Shown: positions 1 through 11,142 of the stretch, piece by piece
Layout of the letters: the number at the start of each line of letters is the position of its first letter
Numbering within the stretch: position 1 is the stretch's first letter
NCBI RefSeq assembly: GCF_036669915.1
Contig: NC_089317.1
Span: 7,797,911 to 7,861,910 of the forward strand
Source: Pocillopora verrucosa
Lineage: Eukaryota > Cnidaria > Anthozoa > Scleractinia > Pocilloporidae
Length of the DNA stretch: 64,000 nucleotides
Reading direction: 5' to 3'
Notes under the pieces: model-generated
Database searches by the model: none
Told to the model about the DNA's origin: nothing
The model's input: only the letters and a program-made list of their open reading frames with translations
Program-made: the position numbers and the translations under genes

Positions 1-2348
1 TACTCGAAACAGGATATTCTGGATTGTGGATGAACGCGCATAAAGACAACACCAGGCAAAATGGCGCCGAGAAAATCAACTCAAAGTAGTCCTTGGTCTT
101 AGGTGGTAGAGATTGTGCACTCTTTTAAATCCAGTAACTATAAAATCTACGCTGGGAAGTGAGATTGCTCAAGACCTATTTTATTAAACAATCCTGACAT
201 TCACAGAATTATACTCCATTTTGCTGTCAACGACAATGTTTGCAGTTCAACCTGAGACTCTCTCGTTTGGCTTAAAATAAACTGATTCCCTGCATGCTCG
301 TTACAATTTAGACAGTTGGTGTTTTCTTGAGACATAATAGATTGAGGATTGCTTTTTAGAGCATCCACAGTATTTCTGCAGTTTCATCCTTGTCACTTGC
401 GCTTGCTCGCACTTTGAAACTCACGACATCATGATAAATGTTTATGACATTCGGATATCTCATTATTCAAACGTAAAATTTTCCCCGCGCGTAGTAAGCA
501 TACCACTGAAGACATCCTCGTCGTTATGGTGATGGGCTTCATCTGCATGATATTCCTTGTGTTTATAGGGCTTTTACCCTTAAGCAATATTGCCGAAGTT
601 GAATTCGTCTTTTTTCTCGACAGAAACGACATTTTTTAAAGCAGTGTTAATATATATGCATTGCTTTTGTGCAGAGGAAACTGAACATTCGTTGTTCCAT
701 CAGGTGAACGTCTTGTGCGGAATATGTGTATTCAAATGATATCTAGTTTAAATATTTGATTACAGGTAGCTAGTCCATACTTGCAAAACGAGCCTCCGTG
801 AATTTGCGCAATGGCCAAAATATGAAGATGAGAATAAAAAGTCGTGTTTTCGACCAAAAAAAGCTGAACTAGTTTTGAATAAATACAAAGTTATCTAGCT
901 TAAGTGGTCTTTGCATCGAGTGAGTTTCTTGATTGATTTAGGTCCGTTTTGCCTTTTATTTATAGACTGATATTTTCATATTTACGGGGGCTTATTTTGC
1001 AAGCTAGGGCTACCTGTAATTTGACCGATACCTATATGATGACATAACAACATATGGCCACTCTGAGTTTCCAATCAGTTTTATCTTTTAGAACCGATAG
1101 TGTCAATCACTGATTTTTGAGCTTCCTCGTCAACGCTGATATCGGTACCAGCCAGGGAAGAATAACATTCAATTTACTTTCAGAAAAAAAGAACTATATG
1201 CCGCGAGCCCTTGTAACATCATCTATATTTTGATCGGATATTTTTTCATTGCAGTGTATATCAGCAAAGAGCCTATACCTGTTAGAAAAAAGCGATGACG
1301 GCTAACCTACGATAAAGTGTTTTTTTTATAATCGTATAGCAAAACAAGTGTTTAGTGTTTCCACCGAAGAACGAACGTGCTTAGTGTAATCGAAAATAGG
1401 CTGAAAGCTAAACGAAAACGCTTTCCTAATTATCTGAGATGCTACAGTTTATTCGATAAGGGCAAATGCATCGAGCTAAAAAAATAAAAATATATTTTAT
1501 TACTTGAAGATCTAAATTAACAAAAAATTATGTTTCTTGATCTTTGATAAGCTTAAATGACCGCCCAGGAGTTATTGTAACTACAACTATGCTAGAATCC
1601 TAGGAAATTCTGAATCGGTTCCCGGTGCCCAGCACCTAAATTAGTACAAGCCCCTGTAGAGATAAAAGATGGTAGAATATTATTATTATTAGTATTGGAA
1701 ACGAAATGGCATAGTGACTGGGTGACTGTAATTTTTTTAGACTTTTTCGCTGTCTCTTCAAGAGCTGTTTTCCTTCGTAATTTACTCTGTTAGGAAAGGT
1801 GCACCCTTTTACATCCATTAAAAAAAAGCTCATAAAGACTTAAGTTAAATCCACAAAACGAAGGCTCTGGTAGTCGCTAAACATTTCACCATCTAAATAT
1901 CTATTGAATATCAGTTGTTCCCTAATAACGAAGAAGAAAATGATGGAGAATTCCCAACCCTTTGCTGATTAGGCTTAGGCCTAAGTTTACACAACTTTTC
2001 AAGAATCTGTAAACATCTTGCTTGTTTGTTTAATATCGCTCGGCCGCGAAATGGTAAATGGACGTAAAGGCTAGTCTTGTCAGATCGACCTCGCCCTTAA
2101 GATATTGGGTTCAACAAGAGTTGCATATAGTTTTTACAACGATAACTAGCGACTAGTATGCGTGACATTCCAATGATCACTACTGCATTATTTATTTTAC
2201 CCATGATATTTCGGTAACAGCTCTAAACTTGGTATTTTAAATTAGTAACATAAGTAGGCTTCGAAGTTTTTGTTCAGTATTAATACATGTAGTAGCGTTT
2301 CTTCTCGTTTTTTCGCTGTGTAACGTGATTCACTTTGTGGAAACTTAC
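1..2348. other. Non-coding flank and presumed last intron(s) of gene D
   Basis: AT-rich sequence with stops in all frames apart from the candidate exon at 463-570. A short phrase at about 1156-1177 (GGGAAGAATAACATTCAATT) recurs at about 3387-3406 next to the gene D transmembrane exon, so a piece of that intron was probably copied here. No other feature was seen. Confidence 0.5.
463..570 (-). CDS. Candidate terminal exon, possibly last exon of gene D
   Basis: On the minus strand a 35-codon open frame follows an AG at 571-572 and ends in TAA at 463-465. Its product is acidic and histidine-rich (HADEAHHHNDEDVFSGM, then ENFTFE at the end), which reads more like a cytoplasmic tail than random sequence. 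It lies downstream of the gene D tail exon, which ends in phase 2. This frame would start in phase 0, so at least one more exon between them would be needed. I could not identify that exon. No homology is recognised, and chance is a real alternative. Confidence 0.25.
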   Translation of the reverse strand, partial: PYKHKEYHADEAHHHNDEDVFSGMLTTRGENFTFE

Positions 2349-5300
2349 CAAATCTCCTGGTCTTTGCTTTGTGGGTTGTCAAAAATGGTAATTGGATTGG
2401 CTCTGATAGGTCCACCAACGGATGGAACGGCTCCAGAGATACGACGAGCGCGAGGATTCTGTAATGAGTCATTATTAACAATATATTGCGGATAATATGA
2501 TACCAGACTGTATTCGTATAAGGGATGCCCCACCCATCTCCAAGAGGTGGATGATCGGGGAGGTGGGGGGGGGGGGGGCCGAGATTTTGGTTGAGTCAGG
2601 ATAAAATTTACCTGATACCCGCATAAGGCTCTGTATTCTTATGATTCCCCTGACTGGCAGTTAATTTGCAATCAATTTCCTATAGCCCCTTCCCCCTCCC
2701 CCCTCGGACGGATCAACATGTTGGATCCTTAACATCTATACTGTATGACATTTTACCCCATTCGGCTCCTCTTTTTCTTCCAGCGCATTCTCATGGTACG
2801 ATACTACAGGGTAAGAGCTGCCCAATTTATTTGATCCTCTGGACAAACTCATTACGTCCAACCTGAAAAGAAACATCCAAATGACTTGAACTACTCGCTC
2901 TTGAATGAAAATGTAAACAAGCAGAAGTGATATGTTGGTGATAAAAGATCCTTGTTAGGCAAACCTCACTTAGATGATTATGGCTGAGAATCCTCTGTGT
3001 GAAAAATGTGTAATGAGTAACAGTTTTGATCAACCTGAAACCAATGAGTGGATAACACTCGGTGTGGCACAAACGTCCCCAGTGTCTTCTGTCATGTTCA
3101 CGTGACTGAGATTATATTAAATATACTCAAAAAGCGGTTGCAAGGGGGAATAAATCACAGGAATCTATTACATTTCTATATGTTCATATATGATCAGACT
3201 GAGTTCAACCATCTTCTTTTAACAGGAAAAACAAGTTTTAGGTTTAAGCTTTTGACATGATTTATTAATTGAAAACTAGTTACCTTTTCTGGACCTTGCT
3301 CAGCTTACTAGCCAGACATACAATGACAATGCACTGGATGAAAAAGAAGAAGCAAACTGCTATGACACCAGCAATGATCACTGAAAGGGAAGAATAACAT
3401 TCAATTTACTATCAATGTCAAATTGCAAAACGTTATAGTACACTGGAGCTGCTACATGTGCCTCGCAATTCTACACGAAGTTTTTTCCTGTGTTCGTCGG
3501 TGTCAATGGAGGTGTGGTCGTTAAACCCATCAACGTAGCTGTAAAGTTGCGTTTCACGGAATGTACTCCCAGGCTACCTGACGAATTTGGCCTGGGTTAC
3601 GTATTGCTTTGGTCAGTACGTAATTTACAAGCCTTAAGGAGCTAATTGTTGCTCGCAAAAAGCGGCCACAAAAGCCACAATAGCCTATACTGCTCTATGA
3701 TTTCCCTTTAGTGAACCGAAATGTTGGATCATTTTATCCTCCAAACTTTTCTTAGAGGGGGAGTTTATAAAACCTTTATTAATAGGTAAATGGCACATGT
3801 AAGTTAAGCTAACCTGGATTGGACTGAAATGTTAAATGACTTTATCTTTCAAACTGTTTTTAGAGTGGGAGTAAATGACTTTATTAATAGGCAGATGGCA
3901 TATGTACGTTAAGCTAACCTTCATCTTTGTGATGTAAAAATACTGCCATATATAAATTTAATAATGTAACGACATGCAATTCTTTGTTTTACCTTTTCAC
4001 TACTTCATTCATTTATCAGTTTGAGATAATGAACAAAATGGTAGGCCTATTCTTAAACAGGAGATATCAAATACCATGTTTACTTCATTTATCTATCGAC
4101 CTGAAACCTACCATGCAATGCTTGGTGTAATTTCTATGCCACTGAGTAGACTCTGAGCATGCGTATTGACATAGAAGGGTAATTTAGTATTGTCAACTGA
4201 GTTGATAACATAAATTGGTCACCGTAAAGTGTTTTAAAAGACACGGAAGACCACCAGATTATGGTAGTCGGTTAATAATTTGTGGGAAATATGCCTCCGA
4301 GCAATCGATATAATTAGATGCAATGGTAAACTTACGTATTTCGTTTAGTTTGTTACAGCATATTATTGAATCGGTGCAGTCTGCTGCGCCTGAAAGAAAC
4401 ATATATATTTTGAGTCGACATGATTCATTGCACAATGCAGCACATTGCAGTATTTTAGTATTAATCATAAAAATTACGATTTCCTCGATTGTAATTGGTC
4501 TAAAAAAGCTCCTATTTTCCTCTAAGTCACCTACCAAGTTACCATTGAACAGTTTGTTTGCGGAAGTTCAATAAGCCAATCAAATTCAAAGTTGTAGTTT
4601 AAATCAACAAATCACAACCTTGGTTCAATCACCATAGAAACAGTGTACATTTACACCTCTTTTGTCAGTCCTTTAATTCAAATATTCCCTTTCTTTCATT
4701 ACTTGGCAATTCTTCTTTTCTCGGAAATTGTAATCTTTATGATTAAAAGGTAATAAGTCGTCCAATTCGGTCTTTAATCATACTCGTGATAAACAAATTG
4801 GACTCTAGCGGCGCGGTCGTTCGATTTTTGTCATCACTCGCATGATTACAGACCGAGTTGGACTCCACTCAGTCCTATTACCATGACATATGACTGAAAT
4901 ATAACTCATTTGAGTTTCTAACACTAGTGATTTCCCTTAAAAGTTATCAAGCAGCTTGTGTAGGAATCCTGCAATCTCGTCTTGACTTTTATTTCAGTAA
5001 TTTCTCTAACAAATCAAATGTTTCGCAACATTGTTGTTGGATTCTAATTTTCGGCAAGGTTTCGGGAAAAAACTCCTAAAGGAATGTAAATTTAAGAGCA
5101 ACACGCATTTTGAATATTTGGGAGTAGTGATGTTCGATTGTTTGCATAGATTTGCATAGCCTTTCGTAGAAAAACAAAACAATGAAAACACCTACACATT
5201 TTCGAAACTCTACAGGAAATTTCTAAACGACAGCTTGATATGAACGACGAAGGTCATTCATTAAATTAATTTTTTGTGCTTGAAACATATCTTTGTTTGT

Positions 5301-5693
5301 TTATGCAGGTTTAACGGTTTTTCATCTCTTGTCAATGGATCAGGTTAGTAACCTTCGACAAAATTTAGAATCTTTTCGCGAAGAGTCGTAGAATCGTTGG
5401 CACGGACAAATTATTTCAAAATGGCGCATCTATCAATTGCGTGTGAACTGCACATTTAACTCCTGTACTCGAAGGACGTTTGCTCAGAATATAAAATAAG
5501 CTTACATGTATCATCACTTCATGTCTGTGAAAGAAGATCCACGAGACAGTTAATTTTACCCTTTTTTCCTTTCTTTAAACATATTCGGCTCTAAATATTT
5601 TATTAAACAGTTAACTTACGTACCTTCGCTTAAAATACTGAGCAGCAAAATAACAAAGAGACAAGCCCTGTTGTTCATCTGTACCGCAAACAT
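2349..5693 (-). CDS. Gene D: small type I membrane protein with cysteine-bearing mini-ectodomain (3' end incomplete)
   Basis: Four minus-strand exons were assembled from splice signals. 5624-5693 is a signal peptide exon starting at ATG (hydrophobic CLFVILLLSIL) and ending in phase 1. 4336-4389 is 54 nt coding GAADCTDSIICCNKLNEI. 3284-3380 is the transmembrane exon, IIAGVIAVCFFFFIQCIVIV followed by a Lys-rich stop-transfer. 2349-2507 is the tail exon, with an alternative upstream acceptor near 2549, ending at a consensus donor GGTAAGT in phase 2. All junctions agree in phase. The mature ectodomain would be about 18 residues with a C-x5-CC pattern, unlike the cysteine-free acidic stretches of its paralogues. 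A tail exon after 2349 must exist but is not fixed. Function is unknown; topology is inferred from the signal peptide and one TM segment. Confidence 0.65.
2565..2578 (+). repeat. G14 homopolymer
   Basis: Fourteen consecutive G on the plus strand. On the transcribed minus strand this is a C tract lying just upstream of the gene D tail-exon acceptors, so it may act as polypyrimidine tract. It is also prone to slippage and assembly error. Confidence 0.9.
4173..4247 (-). repeat. Fragment of the GGTGGCCAATTTA foldback family
   Basis: The phrase AGGGTAATTTAGTATTGTCA, followed by AACTGAGTTGATAAC and TTGGTCACCGTAAA, matches in reverse orientation the elements near 16.7, 27.7 and 48.5 kb. It is a truncated copy in the intron between the TM and ectodomain exons of gene D. 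Confidence 0.7.
4430..4890 (-). repeat. Interspersed element related to 51.12-51.56 kb
   Basis: Reverse-complement blocks match the plus-strand stretch 51120-51560 in the same order: a GACCGAATTGGACGAC block, a TTACAATTTCCG-GAAAAGAAGAA block, and ACCAAT-ACAATCGAGGAAA. The outer end carries a short imperfect inverted repeat (AATTCGGTCTxTAATCA / TGATTACAGACCGAxTTGG). It sits in intron 1 of gene D, just upstream of the mini-ectodomain exon. It is probably a non-autonomous DNA transposon. Confidence 0.7.
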
Positions 5694-8227
5694 TTCTCTG
5701 CGCCTGACTGTTCGCTAAAGTTTCTCTAAATTTCAAAGAAAAAGAACTTATATCATAGATTAGTTGTGTTCAAAGTTTGTAGTCACTGAACCTTTGCAGG
5801 CAGATTTGAATAATATCGCATTGGAATATGCAAGTTTTGCCACAGAATAGAGTCATCAGACCCAGCAAGACACTTGAAGCATGCATTGTGTTTTTTTTTA
5901 AGGAAACAAAGGACATCAGGGAAGCGTGGAAAAAACAAAGTGAAAACGCATAATATACCCAGTTATTGAGTTGTCTGTTCGTCATAAACAGTGATACCTC
6001 CGTGTTTGAAATCAGTAAAGGTGCTCTTAAGGACGTTTTCATCTCCGTTGATTCAAAACGAAAGATTGATTGCTTCTGTACAAAAATGAAATGAAAAATA
6101 AAAAAAAAGAAATCTAGAGAGGCGAACTACCTTGACGTGGATTTGACGTTGATAGTGAAGTTTTCAACTAATCTTGTTGATTATTTTCAATTAACGTGTT
6201 CGTTCCAGCGTTACGTTTTGGCTGTTTTACAAAGCCAAAATAATCTAATTCACATGGCCAAATTTAAATTTGTAAACGATTCACCCGGTCATCGGTTAGT
6301 TTTCTGTGGTGTAATTTTAATTCAAAGGGGGTGAAAGTATCGTATCTATTTCCTTGCTGGTGATCGAGTCATAACGATGGATCAACTGTGAAGTTAGATA
6401 ACTCACAACAACTTTCGCTGTTTTTGCAAGACAGCCTTTACGAAATAATTGAGATTGCAGTGCCAAAGTAGGATCAGTGCCTTTGTCTGAAATTATGATT
6501 TCATTTTTATGTCATGTTAAAACATGTTTGATGCAACTTACTGTTTCCTGATTATTTCTTGAAACCTCTTTGGTTCTACCTTTGCTATGGCAACAGCCAA
6601 GCATGTCGTGAAGAGCAAATAAATGTGGACTTAATTTCTGACCAGATTTTTATCATACGTTTTATTAATTCCTAACAGACCGAGGTTATTTTTCATAATT
6701 TTTGACTGATTTATTCTAGAGTTAAAAAAATATCAGTCCTTTAGCACCTCTCGTAGAATCAGTGAACCATTTCAGATTTCTACTAAAAGACGCGTTTCGA
6801 AAGTACTAGATGAGTGGACCCGTTGTGGGGTGAAATTCTTGTCATTTTTTTTTTTATTGTTAGTTAAAATTTTTTCGCCCACGGCCTCGTTTGGTTTACC
6901 TTGAGAATAATGTTGTGACCTTGACCATGCACATTCTTTCCATAAGTTCGATACAGCTGGGCAAATTTAGTACAAGTGATGAACAAGATTTTGAGACAAC
7001 TTCTTTCAACTTTCCTCTCTCCACTTTCAAGACTAGCGGAATAAATCTCATTTTGTTTAGTTCAACAGAAGTAAACGTGTGCAGGAGATTATGTTATTAT
7101 ATATTAAGAAAATTTAGTTCTATAAATCATTTCATTCCTATCTATTTTGTTTCCAGTTAAGAGGCGAAGTAGGTTCAGATCGTGGCTCAGTTGTAATTTT
7201 GTAGAAACACCTCACTAAAGGAACGTGAATGGCCGAGGAATTCATTCCGTCAACCACACCTTCAAAGAAATGTCTGCTTAGTCGATCATAACAAAACCTT
7301 GGGCTTAATGCTAAACCTCCCGAAAAGCGTGGTTTTCTCAGCTTTTTCTCTTAAAGCTTGTGGTAACTCATAGGTTCCCGGCTTAAGCACAATGACAGAC
7401 CGTTGGCGTCATTTCCTCCTTAAAATCGCCACATTTACACCAGCATATAAGATATTTTATGCAGCCTCATGTGCTTAAAATACTGCTGTCAGTTGTTATC
7501 AAATTTGCTGATACTGAGAGCAAAGCCCTTATGATCTTAAGTTTAATCTAATTTCGCAGAATGCACCAGGCATCTATGAGTATCAGCCTAATCGCAAAGT
7601 TCTCATTTGTCGATGTTCTAAAGGGCATAACCAGCATTTTTCAGGGAGGGGAAGGTACAGTAATGAATCTCTGCTCCCCATGCATGAAACTGATTAAATC
7701 GCCTCTCCTCCTTACATATATACGGGTTTGTATTGAGGTACTTGTAAATATTAATGCTTTGTAAATTTTTCGAATTGAAACGCTTTTATGTTATTGACTT
7801 AAATGGGAAAAAAAAAAAAAAGAACGTCACAACAGTTGTTGCATGGGCACCCTAATGTTCAATATTATTAAATGTTGAACATTTGGTTTAAAAAACAATA
7901 ACGTTTCATTTTTATGACACCGATCCATTTTTCCACTAAATTTTTCGTTAGATTCAGAGCTTATTGAAATTTTTGTGATGAGTCTAATGTTATCATAGAT
8001 GTGAATGCTATTGTTACATGTATGTTGTGAAATGTTTCCACGCACAAACTGATTTCCTGGATATATTATGAATTTAACTGTGTATTAGGTGAGTTGTAAT
8101 TTCGTTACCGTTAAAGTACAGAGTTAACGTTATAATTAGAAGTAGCATGTAATTGGGAGCGGCATAGGGTAATCGAATTAATTCTGCGAGCACTGATGTA
8201 TGAAATTAGGTATTTGCAGGGCGTTTA
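5694..8227. other. Intergenic, 5' flank of gene D
   Basis: No supported exon was found on either strand in about 2.5 kb. Open frames here are short, hydrophobic or low complexity and lack flanking splice signals. The promoter of gene D should lie just above 5693 but no TATA or initiator motif stands out. Confidence 0.4.
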
Positions 8228-8658
8228 AGTGCATAGGAACCTAGCAGCATGATTGTCAAGTAAAGCCTTGTTTAATAGGATATCAGTGCCCACGAATCGT
8301 TGTAGAACGTGAGTGAGTCCTGAATCCCACACGGAATTACGTATCTGGGTTTGGATTTCCTTAGCTAATAAATGCAGCATTTTTGTAACCCTAGGATTAG
8401 AATGTAAGAGAGTAGATAGATTGCAGAACGGAACGTGTAATGCTGAATTGTCGTCAATAAAACCTGAATCAAGAGAAAGTATACAGTCCAAGATTACTGA
8501 ACTAGCGTGTGCGGAATTCTCAGCAACGCAAGTGAGAAATTCTGCCCAATCTGGCATAGTAGTGTAAATAAAGATTGCGCTTACAGAGTGTAGGTTGATA
8601 CCGTTGTTATGACATATTCTAACACATGGACTCATTAACAGTAAATTCTCCAGTTGTC
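8228..8658 (-). CDS. Unrecognised 143-codon open exon (terminal exon or gene fragment)
   Basis: On the minus strand an acceptor TTTCAG (8659-8664) is followed by an uninterrupted frame to a TAA near 8226-8230. It starts Q-L-E-N-L-L and includes CVRICHNNGINLHSV, a Leu-rich middle (NLSTLLHSNPRVTKMLHLLA) and HAARFLCT at the end. Composition is that of a soluble helical protein, reminiscent of armadillo/HEAT-type domains, but I recognise no family. It lies between genes D and C on the same strand and does not fit their exon pattern. It could be the last exon of an unseen gene, a retrocopied or transduplicated fragment, or chance. Confidence 0.35.
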
Positions 8659-8935
8659 TGAAATGTTACACTAAATCTTATACGTTACAGTGGTATTGAT
8701 AAAGAGAATGGTTCCAGAGCACAGTTGATACCAAAATTATCATGTAATTCAGTCAATGAAAATTTTTACATTGAGACCCCTTATCTCCAATGTAACGCTT
8801 CATCGGATGGATTACCGAGCGGTGTCCATACTTTAATTTGGGATGATCAGCTGCTTTGTTCATCGAGTCATTGGGACTACATCTAGCCTACTACATCGTG
8901 AATAATCTGGTTGACAATACTAGCATCCAAGATGG

Positions 8936-10706
8936 TTACGTCGTGTAAATATTTGGCGGACTTGAACGATCCTCACCTACCGCCATCTCATATGAAGGTA
9001 GGAAAGGGAATCTGTTTATACACTGTAATTCAGAATCCGGTTCTTCTGACTGATGTCTAAATGAAATAGAGGTTCTAAACCAAAAAATATATAAATTAAT
9101 AAATAAAAAAAACAAATAATTGTCAGTAAGTGGTCTAAAACGGGTCTAGATATGCACTATTACGGATTTAATTTAGATATGAACATCAAGCTAAACACAT
9201 TATTTAGCTTATTCATATGTCTTTGAAACTCTAAATGGGTTATAGGGAAGGAGTGGTAAGTAAAATTTATTATATCGCTGGCAGTTTCCCTGGGCAATAT
9301 GACATGTGTCGTAAATGACATTTCACTCGCTCTTTCACCTGCCTCCACAGATGGGCCCATCTTGCCCGCTCGGAATTGCTCCCTTTGATCCCGTTCAAGA
9401 AAAACAAATACCTGTAACGGACTTACTAGTTTCGTAATTTTTGTAAAATGTCGGCAATGGATTCATAAAAAGGAGCAGAAGACAGTCAAACCTTTGTGGG
9501 TTTATTGTGTTACAAACACAATTGGCTTTCTTTCCCAGCCCTCAAATTAAACAACTCAATCTTGGTTCTTAATAAAGCGGAAACTTTCAGCTTTATAATA
9601 AATCCTTTATTGACCAAGCTTGTTAAGTCAAGATGGCTGGATATTGCCTTCATTCTATTTTTGCGTTTTCATGGAGCGAAACGATGTCGAAGTCCATAAA
9701 ATGCAAAAAAGGAGCTCGGCCAATATCCAGTCATCTTGACCTGTTGACCTCACATTGGGTCAATAACGCCTACACGACAATCAAGCTGAATTTTTGGTGA
9801 TTTATACCAATTCTTGTTCTCGCATCGATACATAGCTTGATTATAAGCCATTAAAACTCAAGAGAGAAGATGTCATCCTCCCCCACTACGTTGTCTTCTA
9901 CGCGAAAAAGAAGCGCGTAGAAGATCGTGTGGGTCAGGCAGGAAGAGGAAATTGCGCAGCCGTTTATCTGTCAATTGCTACTTCCGTTTGTCTCTCATTT
10001 GCTCTTCCACCTGCCTCCAAAGACAGAAGGCCTAAAACATGCAAAGATTCCCAATAATGACAGAATCCTGTTTTGGGAACGGTATGAGGACTTTCAGTTC
10101 TTCACGGATTCCCTTAATTTAGTTAGAGATTTCGGTCACTTCTCTGGACCCTGAGTCAGTTTTATACTTACCCCAAAGCCAATTTTTGGTTTCTCGTACC
10201 TCTGATGACTAAAACGTGTTCCTACTCAATTTAAGAAAGTTTTCTACCACTCAGTTTCAGACCCTTACTCAATGTTCTTCAATTGACGTACAGACCAGGA
10301 GAAAGAGACTTACCCATTTGCTCTGTCCCAAACTTTGCAGCATAAAGTCAACACTAAGATAGTATACTGAATGGCAAGGATGGCTCCCATTACGATTAAC
10401 ACCGTGATAGCAACTGAAAATAGAACGATAAGAAAGAATGCAAAGGTTAATTAGAGAAGTAGAGTCATGTTAAGTGACGGCTAGCGCAGCTTAAAACTGA
10501 AATTTCCGCATGTTACATCCTTGCAATGAAGCGGCATTCGAAGGAGTCTGGAAGTGACCTTTACACTCGTCTTCCCTACGTCGCACCATTGTAAGCCAAA
10601 TAAGGAGATTTTAGAAACAGATTAGATCTACCATAGAACTGGCACAAAACTTACGTGCATCATGGCCTTGCTCGTCACCAGTATCATCCAAACTACCACC
10701 ATGACT
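8936..10706 (-). CDS. Gene C: small type I membrane protein, paralogue of gene B (5' end not found)
   Basis: Three minus-strand exons. 10655-10706 is an acidic ectodomain exon (HGGSLDDTGDEQGHDA) ending at donor GTAAGT in phase 1. 10314-10413 is the TM exon (AITVLIVMGAILAIQYTILV, then CCKVWDRAN), running phase 1 to 2. 8936-9056 is the tail exon with stop TAA at 8936-8938 (FPFLPSYEMAVGEDRSSPPN). The TM core shares LAIQ-x-x-x-x-x and CK-x-WD with gene B, and FPFLPSYEMA in the tail is identical. The tail is only about 40 residues against 109 in B. The acceptor of the ectodomain exon (10706 or 10704) does not match the phase-1 signal-peptide exons of the paralogues, and no signal peptide exon was found, so the gene may be 5'-incomplete, divergent or decayed. 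Confidence 0.6.
9590..9790. repeat. Imperfect inverted-repeat element
   Basis: TCAAGATGGCTGGATATTG (about 9628-9646) recurs inverted as CAATATCCAGTCATCTTGA (about 9722-9740), so the segment can fold back. It lies in the intron between the TM and tail exons of gene C. It is probably a MITE-like element. Confidence 0.6.
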
Positions 10707-11123
10707 CTTTATCAAACAAAGAAATGTGGTTATTATAATTTTGCATCGGTATAATTTATTAACGTTGAGAAAAAAAAATTCCCTCAGTTTCAACGGAGGT
10801 TACCTAGTGAGTAACTTTGTTGTGGTTACTCTTCAGCCCCCCTTTTGTTCATTTCTTTTTCTATTCCTTCTCGTTCATTTATTGAACAATATATTTACTC
10901 ATCCCATTATGTACAGGATCGACAGGGAGCTTACCACATATTTCTTTGGAGCTACATTTGATATGAACACTGGATTCAGAGTGATAATTTCCGGAGACCA
11001 AATTTTTGAAGCCCAGCCATTTAAACAAAAGTTAGCCGTTTTCAAGACAAAACACGTTTGGTGCCATCTTCAGTTTAGACAAAAAAAGTTGATTTTTGTG
11101 ATCAAGCCCAAGATGGCTGAACC

Positions 11124-11142
11124 CTAACCCTAACCCTAAGCA
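11124..11142 (-). repeat. Short interstitial telomere-type tract (CCCTAA)3
   Basis: Three contiguous CCCTAA units, the complement of the TTAGGG metazoan telomere repeat. The tract is too short to be a chromosome end. Confidence 0.8.

Noticed and set aside
10726-11127. 133-codon plus-strand open frame
   Set aside because: Hydrophobic then low-complexity, no splice or start context, no recognisable domain, and it ends inside the CCCTAA tract.
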